Shown here one piece after another: positions 9,621 to 18,106 of a DNA stretch of 64,000 nucleotides (its first letter is position 1; each line of letters starts with the position of its first letter). Under the pieces are notes generated by a model, which saw only the letters and a program-made list of their open reading frames with translations, did no database searches and was not told where the DNA came from. Made by a program: the position numbers and the translations under genes. Where the stretch lies: NCBI RefSeq assembly GCF_003217775.1, contig NZ_QJVJ01000001.1:248001-312000 (forward strand). The letters run 5' to 3'. Origin of the DNA: Paenibacillus flagellatus (GTDB taxonomy: Bacteria; Bacillota; Bacilli; Paenibacillales; NBRC-103111).

Positions 9621-9649
9621 AGCGCTTCCAAGTCTGCTTCCAGTATAAG
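9621..9649 (-). promoter_or_regulatory. promoter and AAGCGCTT operator of the lplB-type operon
   Basis: On the minus strand a TATACT -10 box lies at 9648-9643 within TTATACTGGAAGCAGAC (9649-9633). The palindromic core AAGCGCTT at 9621-9628 lies just downstream, where a LacI/CcpA-family protein could block transcription. The left arm does not fit the cre consensus spacing exactly. The -35 region is weak. Confidence 0.45.
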
Positions 9650-9722
9650 CGGCTCCGGACCGGCGCCATATGAACGGAGATTAGGGGGCGTATGGACGAT
9701 TGTAAGATGTTCGGTTAAGGGG

Positions 9723-9753
9723 TTGACCTTTACGCAACGTAAAGGTGTAGCAT
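9723..9753 (+). promoter_or_regulatory. MerR-family-type promoter/operator
   Basis: TTGACC at 9723-9728 and TAGCAT at 9748-9753 are separated by 19 bases, the abnormally long spacer that MerR-family activators correct by twisting DNA. The spacer holds a perfect dyad, ACCTTTACG (9726-9734) and CGTAAAGGT (9738-9746), three bases apart. It directs transcription of the metalloprotease-like gene starting at 9801. No merR-like gene is visible in the window. Confidence 0.75.
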
Positions 9754-9800
9754 CGGTGTACGGACAAGATGCGTCCGAACCGAAGGAGGGAACAAAATCG

Positions 9801-10694
9801 ATGGAAATCCTAGCTATTGACACGCTGCGGGGTCAGCGCGGCGTTTTTGAAGCGAAGCCGGACGAACGGGCCGCGCTATACCGCGAACGGGTGACCGAGC
9901 CGCTTCAGCCTTTTTGGGAGACGATGCAGCGGATGATGCCGCCCGGCCGGCAACCGCCGGATTTCGTGCAGGCGATCGGCCTGTACGACCCGGCCGGAGA
10001 CGCAGAAGAGGCGCTTCGTGCGCTCGACCGGCTCGAGAAGGCCGGCAGCTGGGACGCCTGCCGGGAAGCCGTCGACCGGGCCGTCCGCGCTCTCCGTCCG
10101 GCCGAACGCGGGGTAGCGCTCGACAAGCTGCTGTTCGCCGTGGCGCTCGGCGATCCGGCGAGACTGAAGCCCGTACACGGGTTTACCGGCTTCGGCGGCA
10201 ATCCCGGACAAGTGATCGTCCTCGTCTGGCCGAGCGACTACAACGTCCCGCGGCTGCCGTCGATCGCGGCGCACGAGTTTCATCACAACGTCCGGCTGAC
10301 GTTCGAGCCGTGGGGCCCGGAGACGACGGTTGGGCAATATATCGTCCTCGAAGGATTGGCCGAGGCGTTCGCCGCGGAATTGTACGGGGAGGATATGCTG
10401 GGACCTTGGGTGAGCGCCTTGACCGACGAACAGCACGAGGAGGTACGGCCCCGTTTCCGGGAGGCGCTTGCGGTTCAAGGGTTCAACGAGATACGCGGCT
10501 ATATGTTCGGCGATCCCGCGGGGGACTTTCCGAATCCGGGCTACGAGAAAAAAGGCGTTCCGCCTTACGCCGGTTACGCCGTCGGCTATCGGGTCGTCTC
10601 GGACTATTTGCGCCGCAGCGGCAAAACGGCGGCCGAGGCGACGTACGTGCCTTGGCGGGACATCGTCGCCGAATCGCGCTATTTCGAGCGTTGA
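9801..10694 (+). CDS. predicted Zn-dependent protease, DUF2268 type
   Basis: 297 residues. A gluzincin-type HEFHH motif (first His about residue 158) is followed about 30 residues later by LEGLAEAFAAELYG, which can supply the third zinc ligand, as in DUF2268/YjaZ-like proteins. There is no signal peptide or membrane segment, so it is probably cytosolic. The start at ATG 9801 is set by AAGGAGG 11 bases upstream and lies downstream of the MerR-type promoter; an in-frame start at 9723 would fall inside that promoter. The gene is on the strand opposite to its neighbours and separates the YesMN genes from the transporter operon, so it looks like an inserted single-gene unit. Substrate and inducer are unknown. 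Confidence 0.8.
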   Translation: MEILAIDTLRGQRGVFEAKPDERAALYRERVTEPLQPFWETMQRMMPPGRQPPDFVQAIGLYDPAGDAEEALRALDRLEKAGSWDACREAVDRAVRALRPAERGVALDKLLFAVALGDPARLKPVHGFTGFGGNPGQVIVLVWPSDYNVPRLPSIAAHEFHHNVRLTFEPWGPETTVGQYIVLEGLAEAFAAELYGEDMLGPWVSALTDEQHEEVRPRFREALAVQGFNEIRGYMFGDPAGDFPNPGYEKKGVPPYAGYAVGYRVVSDYLRRSGKTAAEATYVPWRDIVAESRYFER

Positions 10695-10754
10695 GACCGC
10701 AAATAACGTACAATTGTACCTTGATTCGGCGCCGTCGCCGTACGACGACGGCAT

Positions 10755-10787
10755 AAAAAGCCGCCCGCCGGCTCGCCGGCGGGCGGC
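10755..10787 (-). terminator. terminator after the yesN-type gene
   Basis: Perfect 13-bp GC stem at 10760-10787 with a two-base loop, followed on the minus strand by TTTTT (10759-10755). It begins three bases after the stop at 10790. Confidence 0.85.
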
Positions 10788-10789
10788 GT

Positions 10790-12259
10790 TCAATGCTGCG
10801 AGGACGGCCCCGCCCCGCGCTTCGCGCGGTATTCGGTCGGGGTCGTCCCCGTATGCTTTTTGAACGCGCGGGCGAAGTAGAAATAGTCGGCATAGCCGGC
10901 CATTTCGGCGATTTCGCTCACGGTCAGCCCGGTCGTGCCGAGCAGCAGGCAGGCGTACTCCATCCGGATGTCGGTCACATACTTCGTAAACGTGACGCGC
11001 AGCTCTTTTTTGAACAGCTGGCTTACATAGTTCGGGTGCATGTAAAACGTCTTCGAGATGTCCTGAATCGAGATCGGCTCGCGAAACCGATCGCGCACGT
11101 ACCGGACGATCTGCGCGAACGTCTCCTCGCCGCCGCGCCTTCCGCCGGTCTCGCCGCCCGCACCGGCGAAGCTGTCGCCGATCTCCCGCCGGAGCCGGTC
11201 GAGCATCGCGTATACGGTTCCGAAGGCGGACGCCAGCTCGCCGAAACCGGACACGTAGCTCTCCGAACTTCCGTTCGTCGTCCGGTACAGCGACGAAAGC
11301 ACCTGATTGTACAGCCGCCTCGCATGCCGGATATCGTACCGCCCCGACCGGAAGCCCGCTTCGAGCGCCGACAGCCCTCCCAGCGCCAGCTTGGCGTCTT
11401 TGCGCTCGAACCCGTCCGCGATCAGCCGCAGCGCGTTCGCATCGAGCGCGTCGGACGTCCGCTCGCCCGGCGCCTCGCCGATCTCGGCCTCGCCGCTCCC
11501 GACGAACGATCGGTACGACGCGACCGCCGCCTCCTCGATCCGTTCCCGCAACGCGCCCGGATCGGCGAACGCCGCGCCGATCCCGATCCCTTCCGCCGTC
11601 GGCAGCACCGACGCCTCCAAGCGCGCAAGCGCCCCGGCCCGATCCGCCCGGCCGATCACATAGGCGGTCGAGCCGCTGCCGATGCGCAGGGCGACGACCG
11701 GACCGCCGTCCGGCATGGCGAAGGCCGCCGCGTCCTTTCCCCGGACGACGGCGACGAACGCGCCTCCCGCTTCCCGGTCCCACCGGAAGCCGAGACGGTC
11801 GAGCAGCCGCTCGACCTCCGCTCCCGGCGGCCGGTCGCGCTCCTGCAGCAGAAGCAGCAGCTCGTGCCGCACCGCTTGCCGCCGCCGTTCCAGCGTCGTC
11901 GCCGCGACCGCCAAGAGTCCCGCGATCTCCTCGCGGTCGAACGGCTTCAGGCAATACCCCACCGCGCCGTACTGCATCGCCCGTTTCGCGTAATCGAACT
12001 CGGCGTATCCGCTCGCGACGATGCACAGCGTGTCCGATCCGGCCTCGTACAGCTTGCGGATCAGCTCGAGCCCGTTCAGGCCGGGCATCCGGATATCGAT
12101 GAACGCCACATCCGGATTCAGCGACGCGATAAGCTCGTACGCCTCTACGCCGTTCTGCGCCTCGCCGACGATCGAATATCCGCTTGCCTGCCAGTCCAGC
12201 GTCCCTTTCAAGCTTTCCAAAATCCACGGCTCATCGTCGGCCAATACGACTTTATACAT
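10790..12259 (-). CDS. YesN-type response regulator, AraC output domain
   Basis: 489 residues: receiver domain (about 1-120, phosphoacceptor D55 in FIDIRMPG, switch Lys in LKPFD), a long middle region, and a C-terminal double helix-turn-helix AraC domain (about 385-485; PISIQDISKTF, GYADYFYFARAFKKHTG). It would activate the nearby sugar operon when phosphorylated by the kinase encoded upstream. Its ATG overlaps the kinase stop by 8 bases (ATGTATAA), and AAGGAGGGGG sits inside the kinase gene end. Confidence 0.93.
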   Translation of the reverse strand: MYKVVLADDEPWILESLKGTLDWQASGYSIVGEAQNGVEAYELIASLNPDVAFIDIRMPGLNGLELIRKLYEAGSDTLCIVASGYAEFDYAKRAMQYGAVGYCLKPFDREEIAGLLAVAATTLERRRQAVRHELLLLLQERDRPPGAEVERLLDRLGFRWDREAGGAFVAVVRGKDAAAFAMPDGGPVVALRIGSGSTAYVIGRADRAGALARLEASVLPTAEGIGIGAAFADPGALRERIEEAAVASYRSFVGSGEAEIGEAPGERTSDALDANALRLIADGFERKDAKLALGGLSALEAGFRSGRYDIRHARRLYNQVLSSLYRTTNGSSESYVSGFGELASAFGTVYAMLDRLRREIGDSFAGAGGETGGRRGGEETFAQIVRYVRDRFREPISIQDISKTFYMHPNYVSQLFKKELRVTFTKYVTDIRMEYACLLLGTTGLTVSEIAEMAGYADYFYFARAFKKHTGTTPTEYRAKRGAGPSSQH

Positions 12260-14048
12260 GATGCACCCCCTCCTTAGCCGGCAGCTTGACCGTCACCGTC
12301 GTCCCCCGGTCCGCCGCACTTTCGATCGAGACGATGCCGTACTCGCCGCCGTAGGCGAATCGGATCCGGTTGTTCACGTTGAGTATGCCGATGTGCCTCT
12401 GCGGCGCGGCGTTCAGATCGTGGGAAGACGGCGGCTCCGCCAAGCTGCGTCGGATGCCGTCCAGCATGGCCGGGTCCATGCCGGCTCCGTCGTCGGCCAC
12501 CCACAGCAGCAGATCGCCTCCTTCGTCCAACCGGCAGCCGACGGTGAGACGGCATGGATGCAGGCAGGGCTCGATGCCGTGAAATACCGCATTTTCGACG
12601 AGCGGCTGCAGAATCATTTTGATCACCTTCGTTTCGCGAAGCGTTTCGTCGAACTCGTTCGCGAACTCGAACCGGTTCGCGAAGCGGACTTGCTGGATGC
12701 GGACGTACGCCTCGACCGTCTCGATCTCTTCCCGAAGCAGCACCACTTCGCCGCCCTTCACGCTGTATCGGAAAATCCGGCCGAGCGAATCGGTCATTTC
12801 GCGAATTTCCGGCACGCCTTTCGCATAGGCGATGCCTTTGATCGTTTCCAGCGTGTTGTACAAAAAGTGGGGGTTGATCTGGCTTTTCAAAAACTGCAGC
12901 TCCGCCTGCTTCTTGAGCAGCTGCAGCTCGAAAATGTGCGTCTTCGAATCGATCAGCTTCGCCGCCAAATCGTCGATTTCGTCCAGCAGCGAATTGAACT
13001 GCCGCGCCATAATCGTAATTTCCGAATACCCTTCCAGCGAAACCCGCTTGTTCTTATGGTCCAGCCCTTTGGCCCGCAAGCTGTAGATGAACGTCATGAA
13101 GGAGCGGATCGGGTACAAAATGTTGCGGCTGATCGCGATATAAAACGCGTACATGACGGCGACGAGCAGCAGCAGCATGCCGAGCAGGAGACGCTGAACG
13201 TCCTCCAGCCCGCGGAACAGCTCCTCGACCGGAAACACGCTGACGATCGTACCGCCGATCTCCGGCAGCCCCTCCTCGCGAACGACGAACGCTCCGTCCT
13301 CGCTTCGGGCGCTCTCGCCGGACGGTCCGTTCTCCTCGACCCGCTTGGCGATAGCCGGAGGGAGCGGGCGGCCGACCGTCGACGCGTCGTTGCTGATGGC
13401 GACGGCGCGATTGCGGTCGAGCACATAAAATTGGCCCGCGATCGTCTTGGACAGGCCGTCGAGCTTCGGCGCGATCGCCTGCAAATCGAGCACCATGACG
13501 GCATACCCGATCCGTTTCTCCGACGGCGCGGTCGTCCGGATGTCGTAAACCGGCACGCCGACGTACATCACGTCGCTTTTGTAATAGGGCGAGTAGTGCA
13601 CGCCCGTGTAGTACGCGCTCGTCCGGAGCGGGATTTCGCCGAACGGAATGAAGTCCCGGCACCCGACGCAATTGTACGAGCTGATTCCTTCGCCCAGCAG
13701 CACGACTCCCATGATGCCCTGCTTCATCGACTGGAGATTGACGAACAGCTTCTCGATTCGGGTGTTCAGCTCGTACTGCGCGAGCCGGTCGTCCTCGAGC
13801 AAATATTGCTGGACCAAATCGTTATAGGCGATATTCGGCAAAATCCGGTTGATCGAATCGACGTTGGAGGCGACGCTCTGCTTGATCGCGGCGATCATTT
13901 CCGTCGTATAATCGGTGTTGCGCTTGTACGTGATGTTCAGGATCCGGTTGTAGCCCCACGCCGCCGTGACCGCCAGCAGAAGCAAAATCGTAATGCCGAG
14001 GCAGAGCAGCTGCACCCGGATCGAATATTTTTTCAACAATGCGAACAT
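12252..14048 (-). CDS. YesM-type sensor histidine kinase
   Basis: 598 residues: N-terminal membrane segment (about 8-30), extracellular sensor of about 270 residues, second membrane segment (about 300), HAMP-like linker, His_kinase box NPHFLYNTLETIKGI with the phosphorylated His, and a C-terminal ATPase domain with LVENAVFHGIE and DDGAGM. It senses an outside sugar signal, probably with the LplA-type lipoprotein. ATG 14048 is chosen because GAGGGAAG is 4-5 bases upstream; the longer frame to 14222 has no ribosome site. Confidence 0.92.
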   Translation of the reverse strand: MFALLKKYSIRVQLLCLGITILLLLAVTAAWGYNRILNITYKRNTDYTTEMIAAIKQSVASNVDSINRILPNIAYNDLVQQYLLEDDRLAQYELNTRIEKLFVNLQSMKQGIMGVVLLGEGISSYNCVGCRDFIPFGEIPLRTSAYYTGVHYSPYYKSDVMYVGVPVYDIRTTAPSEKRIGYAVMVLDLQAIAPKLDGLSKTIAGQFYVLDRNRAVAISNDASTVGRPLPPAIAKRVEENGPSGESARSEDGAFVVREEGLPEIGGTIVSVFPVEELFRGLEDVQRLLLGMLLLLVAVMYAFYIAISRNILYPIRSFMTFIYSLRAKGLDHKNKRVSLEGYSEITIMARQFNSLLDEIDDLAAKLIDSKTHIFELQLLKKQAELQFLKSQINPHFLYNTLETIKGIAYAKGVPEIREMTDSLGRIFRYSVKGGEVVLLREEIETVEAYVRIQQVRFANRFEFANEFDETLRETKVIKMILQPLVENAVFHGIEPCLHPCRLTVGCRLDEGGDLLLWVADDGAGMDPAMLDGIRRSLAEPPSSHDLNAAPQRHIGILNVNNRIRFAYGGEYGIVSIESAADRGTTVTVKLPAKEGVHHV

Positions 14049-14099
14049 GCGGCTTCCCTCCGTCTTGCCGGCTCCCGCCCTGCAGCCGGCGTCGTCTCC

Positions 14100-14166
14100 A
14101 TTGTAGTGGCCGCAATCCGATTTGTCCCGCTCAAAAAACACGCGCCTAATAAAGCGCTTGCAAATA
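14100..14166 (-). promoter_or_regulatory. yesM promoter with upstream cre-like site
   Basis: Minus-strand GGGACA (14128-14123) and TACAAT (14105-14100) with a 17-base spacer. Upstream at about 14166-14150 is TTGCAAGCGCTTTATT, which matches the CcpA consensus in its left half and CG core but not the right CA. The rest of the 314-base gap 14049-14362 holds the hairpins at 14281-14342 and nothing else recognisable. Confidence 0.4.
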
Positions 14167-14280
14167 AGTCGATCATGTTTATTATGACCGCCCCGGCTCC
14201 GCGTCGGTATGGACCCTTTCAAGAGACGATATGGACGTTTTTAAGACGGATATATCGGCCCGCTTGATCAGGAGTCTGTT

Positions 14281-14342
14281 GAGAAAGTCGGGGCTTTCTC
14301 GATAAGCCGGCGAAGCTGCCGATTCCATTATCGGCAGCTTCG
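14281..14342 (-). terminator. two hairpins after the ABC exporter genes
   Basis: A perfect 13-bp stem (14311-14323 with 14330-14342) and a 7-bp stem (GAGAAAG/CTTTCTC, 14281-14300) follow the exporter stop at 14363. Neither has a clear U-tract on the minus strand, so termination may be weak; the first could instead stabilise the 3' end. Confidence 0.4.
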
Positions 14343-14362
14343 ATTTCCTTTTGTGGTTGGAA

Positions 14363-16090
14363 TCATTCGCCACGCGCCGTTGCATGCTGCCGTCTCCACA
14401 GCCGGGCGTACAGGCCGTTCGACGACAGCAATTCGTCATAGCGGCCTTGCTCCACGATCCGCCCGTGATCCAGTACGACAATCCGATCGGCATGCTGCAC
14501 GGTCTTGAGCCGGTGCGCGACGACGATTACGGTTCGGCCTTGAACAAGCCGATCGATCGCTTGTTGAATCTCCGCTTCGTTCTCGGGGTCGAGAGAAGCC
14601 GTCGCCTCGTCGAGGAGAACGATCGGCGCATTTTTCAGCATCGCCCTGGCGATGGAGATTCGCTGTTTTTCGCCGCCCGACAGCGTACAGCCGCCTTCGC
14701 CTACCATCGTGTCGTAGCCTTGCGGCAGCTTCATGATAAAATCGTGACAACAAGCAAGCCGCGCCGCTTCCTCGATTTCCTCCCGCGTGGCGTCGCTTCG
14801 TCCGAAGCGGATATTGCCTGCGATCGTATCCTGGAAAAGGTATACGTCCTGAAACACCATGGAAACTTTGCGCAGCAACGCTTCCGGATCCATGTCGCGA
14901 ATATCCTCCCCGCCTATCGTCACCGTCCCCTTCTCCGGGTCGTAAAACCGGGCAATGAGCCGAAGAACGGTGCTTTTGCCGCTGCCCGAAGGGCCGACCA
15001 ACGCGGTGAAGGAACCTGCCGGCATGCTGACGCTCACGTCCCGCAAAACCGATTGGTCCAGATAGCCGAACGTAACCCGCTTCAGTTCGACGTCATGACC
15101 CGCAGGGGGCTGCCGCTCTCCCGGCATGACCGGCTCCCGCAACAGCTGCACGATGCGTTCTCCTGCTTGCTCGATATAGCGAAGCTCCGCATAACCGGAG
15201 AGCGCTGCCGTCAGCGGATCGAAAATGCGGGTTCCGATGATCAGGAACGCGACGAATGTGATCACATCCAGACTTCCGCCGAGCAGCAGATGAACGCCTG
15301 CCATAACCATCAAGGTAAGACCGGCACGAACGCAGACGGTCGCGCTCAGACCGATCGGCCCCAACACCCCTTCGAGACGGACGCTCTGCCGCATCAATTC
15401 CCGGAAAGACCGTTCCAGCCGGACAAACCGCTCTCCGGTCAAGTTATACGCTTTGATCACCCGGATTCCGTTCAAATATTCTTGCAGCCGGTTTCCGGCG
15501 TCGATCTTGGCCCGCATATGCCGCGAGCTGAGTTTGCGCTGGATGCCGGATGTCAAAAGCATCAGCAGGATGGCCGCCGGCAGCGCCGCGAACAAGGAAA
15601 GCGCCAGTCGCCAGTCGAAGAAAGAGAGGCCGATCAAAGCCAGAACCGCCATGACGGCGGCCCCGATCATCTGCGGAACCAGATGGGAGATACCGTGTTC
15701 CAGCATCGCGAAATCACCCATCATCATATTGGCAAGATCGCCCGGATCCCGCTTGTTCAGATACCCTAGCGACAACTTTCGCAAATGCTCGGCCAGCCTC
15801 GACCGTCCGTCGGCCGCCGCGCTGTATGCGTCGCGGAATTGGGAACGGCTCGCGAGAATTTCACAGCCGAACAGGAGAACAAGCGACACCGCAAGCCCGG
15901 CGCACACCCACCAAAGTCGTGCCGTATCGAGCGGGAGATCGGGATGGACGAACGGGGTAAAGATCAATCTCGCCGCTTCCACCAACCATATAAAAGGAAT
16001 GACGCCCGCCAGATTGGCAACAGTCGTGTAAAATATGGGTTTGATCAACGAGCGCGGATTATCCGCCGTCATGTTGCGCAGCATGCTCAT
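14363..16090 (-). CDS. ABC exporter half-transporter, second subunit
   Basis: 575 residues: membrane domain with about six segments (1-320) fused to an ATP-binding domain with Walker A GPSGSGKST, signature LSGGEKQR, Walker B IVLLDEATASLDP and H-loop VVAHRL. All catalytic residues are present. The frame overlaps the upstream partner gene by 32 bases and has AGGGGAGG upstream of ATG 16090, so the two are translationally linked and probably form a heterodimer. The pair resembles IrtAB/YbtPQ-like and multidrug exporter families; direction and substrate cannot be told from sequence. Confidence 0.88.
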   Translation of the reverse strand: MSMLRNMTADNPRSLIKPIFYTTVANLAGVIPFIWLVEAARLIFTPFVHPDLPLDTARLWWVCAGLAVSLVLLFGCEILASRSQFRDAYSAAADGRSRLAEHLRKLSLGYLNKRDPGDLANMMMGDFAMLEHGISHLVPQMIGAAVMAVLALIGLSFFDWRLALSLFAALPAAILLMLLTSGIQRKLSSRHMRAKIDAGNRLQEYLNGIRVIKAYNLTGERFVRLERSFRELMRQSVRLEGVLGPIGLSATVCVRAGLTLMVMAGVHLLLGGSLDVITFVAFLIIGTRIFDPLTAALSGYAELRYIEQAGERIVQLLREPVMPGERQPPAGHDVELKRVTFGYLDQSVLRDVSVSMPAGSFTALVGPSGSGKSTVLRLIARFYDPEKGTVTIGGEDIRDMDPEALLRKVSMVFQDVYLFQDTIAGNIRFGRSDATREEIEEAARLACCHDFIMKLPQGYDTMVGEGGCTLSGGEKQRISIARAMLKNAPIVLLDEATASLDPENEAEIQQAIDRLVQGRTVIVVAHRLKTVQHADRIVVLDHGRIVEQGRYDELLSSNGLYARLWRRQHATARGE

Positions 16091-17891
16091 ATTCTGCGTC
16101 CGCCTCCCCTTTGCTCATATGCCATCGTGCGGCTTGGCGATAAGAACGCCACATGCGGCCGTACAATCCGTCAGCGGAGAGGAGGGCTTCATGCCTACCC
16201 CGCTCGACGATTGTCCCGCTTTCCATCACGAGAATTTGCTCCGCATCCCGAATGGTGGACAGTCGATGCGCGATGACGATGACCGTCTTGTTTTTCATCA
16301 ACGCTTTCAACGCCAGCTGCATCTCGTACTCGTTCTCCGGGTCGGCGAACGCCGTCGCTTCATCCAGCACAAGGATGGGGGCGTTCTTCAGAATCGCTCT
16401 CGCCACGGCGATCCGCTGCTCCTCCCCGCCGGATAAGTAGACGCCTCCTTCTCCGATCGGCGTGTGATACCCTTGCGGAAGGTTCTCGATAAAAGCGTGG
16501 CACTGCGCCGCCTTCGCCGCCGCGTACACGTCTTCCTGCGGCGCGTCCGGCCGCCCGACCGCGATATTGTTGTACACGGTATCGGAAAACAAAAACGAAT
16601 CTTGAAAGACGAACGCGACGGTGTTCATCAGATCGGGGGTCGCGATTTCGCGGATATCCACACCGCCGATGCGGATCGCTCCCTCGTTCGCCTCCCAGAA
16701 ACGAGGCACCAGATGGGCGACGGTCGATTTGCCCGCTCCCGACGGGCCGACGAGCGCCGTCACTTCCCCCTGGCGGGCGGTAAAGGAAATGTCCGTTAGC
16801 ACGGCGGCATCCGCAGGCTCCGTTCCATAGGAAAAAGAGACCCGATCGAACGAAACATCGAATGCAGCCGGCCGTCTCGGGCGTTCGGGCTCGGGTACAT
16901 GCCCTTCCGCCAATATACGGTCCATGCGCCGTACGCCTTCGTGGATATCCTCGAGCGTATGAGCCAGAAACATCATTTTAAGCAGAGGAGCGGACAGGCC
17001 CGGCGCCATGACCAGGAAAAACAGCAGAACGGAGGCGAAGGCGATGCTGCCCGGATCACGGCTCCATAAAAACACGCCGACAGGCAGAACAAATACGGCA
17101 AACGAGCCGATCATCACCTTAAAAAACGAAAATCCGTTTTGAAACTGATCCGCTAATTTCACCCCGTAGTCGCGGTAGCGGATCATGTCGTGATACAATT
17201 GGCGAAACGATCGCACGGTTTGCCCGAACACCTTGACGGCCGGCATCCCCCGCACATACTGGACGGCGGAACCGTTCATCCGTTCCAGCGAATCATGGTA
17301 CTGTTTGAGGTATTCTTTCGTCCTCGGCGCACCGAGCAGCGCGATCTGAACCGCAACCGCGAGGACGATCGGCACGAGGCAAACAAGTGCCAGCCAAACA
17401 TTCAGCATAAACATCACGACGATCACCAAGACCGTAGTCACGATCGCTTGAACGAGATCGGGCAATTGATGAGCGATGAACGTTTCCACTTTCTCCACGT
17501 TTTGTTCCAGCGTTTTCTTTATTGCGCCTGTCGAATTGCGGCTCATCCAGCCAAGCGGAAGCTTGCCGATGTGGCTGGAAAGCTTGACCCTGAGACCGTA
17601 CACGATACGAAACGCGGCGATATGCGCAGCCATTCCCCCCGCGTACATCGTGATCAAGCCGGCCGCGAAGCCGATCAAAGCGATCACGCCCCAACGGACC
17701 ATCATCGCTCCGTCTGCCGAGGCCGGGGACGCCGCGTGTTCCAACAATTCCTGCAGAATGAAATAGACGGACGCGTAAGGCACCAGCATGCAAACGGCGC
17801 TAAGCGAAGAGAACAGGCCGGAGACGATCAACAGTCCGCGCTTTTCTCCGGCGATTTCCAGCAGTCGCACGATCCCTTTTTTCGTTGTCAT
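16059..17891 (-). CDS. ABC exporter half-transporter, first subunit
   Basis: 610 residues, same TMD-NBD plan as its partner. Walker A GPSGAGKST, signature LSGGEEQR, Walker B ILVLDEATAFADP; the D-loop reads FADP rather than SLDP, and ATAFADPENE is common in siderophore-linked members of this family. Starts at MTTKKGIVRLL (ATG 17891, GGGAGGGG a few bases upstream); the longer frame to 17921 lacks a ribosome site. A remnant of an MFS exporter lies immediately upstream, which together with the D-loop hints at a former siderophore or metallophore transport locus (inference). Confidence 0.87.
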   Translation of the reverse strand: MTTKKGIVRLLEIAGEKRGLLIVSGLFSSLSAVCMLVPYASVYFILQELLEHAASPASADGAMMVRWGVIALIGFAAGLITMYAGGMAAHIAAFRIVYGLRVKLSSHIGKLPLGWMSRNSTGAIKKTLEQNVEKVETFIAHQLPDLVQAIVTTVLVIVVMFMLNVWLALVCLVPIVLAVAVQIALLGAPRTKEYLKQYHDSLERMNGSAVQYVRGMPAVKVFGQTVRSFRQLYHDMIRYRDYGVKLADQFQNGFSFFKVMIGSFAVFVLPVGVFLWSRDPGSIAFASVLLFFLVMAPGLSAPLLKMMFLAHTLEDIHEGVRRMDRILAEGHVPEPERPRRPAAFDVSFDRVSFSYGTEPADAAVLTDISFTARQGEVTALVGPSGAGKSTVAHLVPRFWEANEGAIRIGGVDIREIATPDLMNTVAFVFQDSFLFSDTVYNNIAVGRPDAPQEDVYAAAKAAQCHAFIENLPQGYHTPIGEGGVYLSGGEEQRIAVARAILKNAPILVLDEATAFADPENEYEMQLALKALMKNKTVIVIAHRLSTIRDAEQILVMESGTIVERGRHEALLSADGLYGRMWRSYRQAARWHMSKGEADAEYEHAAQHDGG

Positions 17892-17934
17892 TCTACCCCT
17901 CCCCCAAGAGCATTCGCGCACGGAACGGCCGCCG

Positions 17935-18070
17935 TCCCTGCAAAGCCGTCACATAAGAAGCGACGCTCCCTTGTTCATGATCTTGTACTGAAACGGAAGC
18001 ACTTGCGCCATACCCGAGCAAAGCAAACCCGAAGCCGATGCCCAGAACGAATGAGGGCCCGTAAATTGAA
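17935..18070 (-). pseudogene. remnant of an MFS exporter gene
   Basis: A minus-strand stretch translates to about 45 residues starting at YGPSFVLGIGFGF, then LLGYGASASVSV, HEQGSVASYVTALQG. This pattern (GFGFA, GY-ASASV, EQG-VA, A-QG) is what an inner transmembrane region of a drug or siderophore exporter of the major facilitator family looks like. No start codon, ribosome site or flanking MFS sequence is left, and the adjoining parts of the same frame are the antisense of the oxidase gene. It is best read as a deletion remnant squeezed between the ABC exporter and the oxidase. Confidence 0.5.
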
Positions 18071-18106
18071 CTTGCGGCATTGGAACGAAAATCAACGAAG
18101 TGTCGC

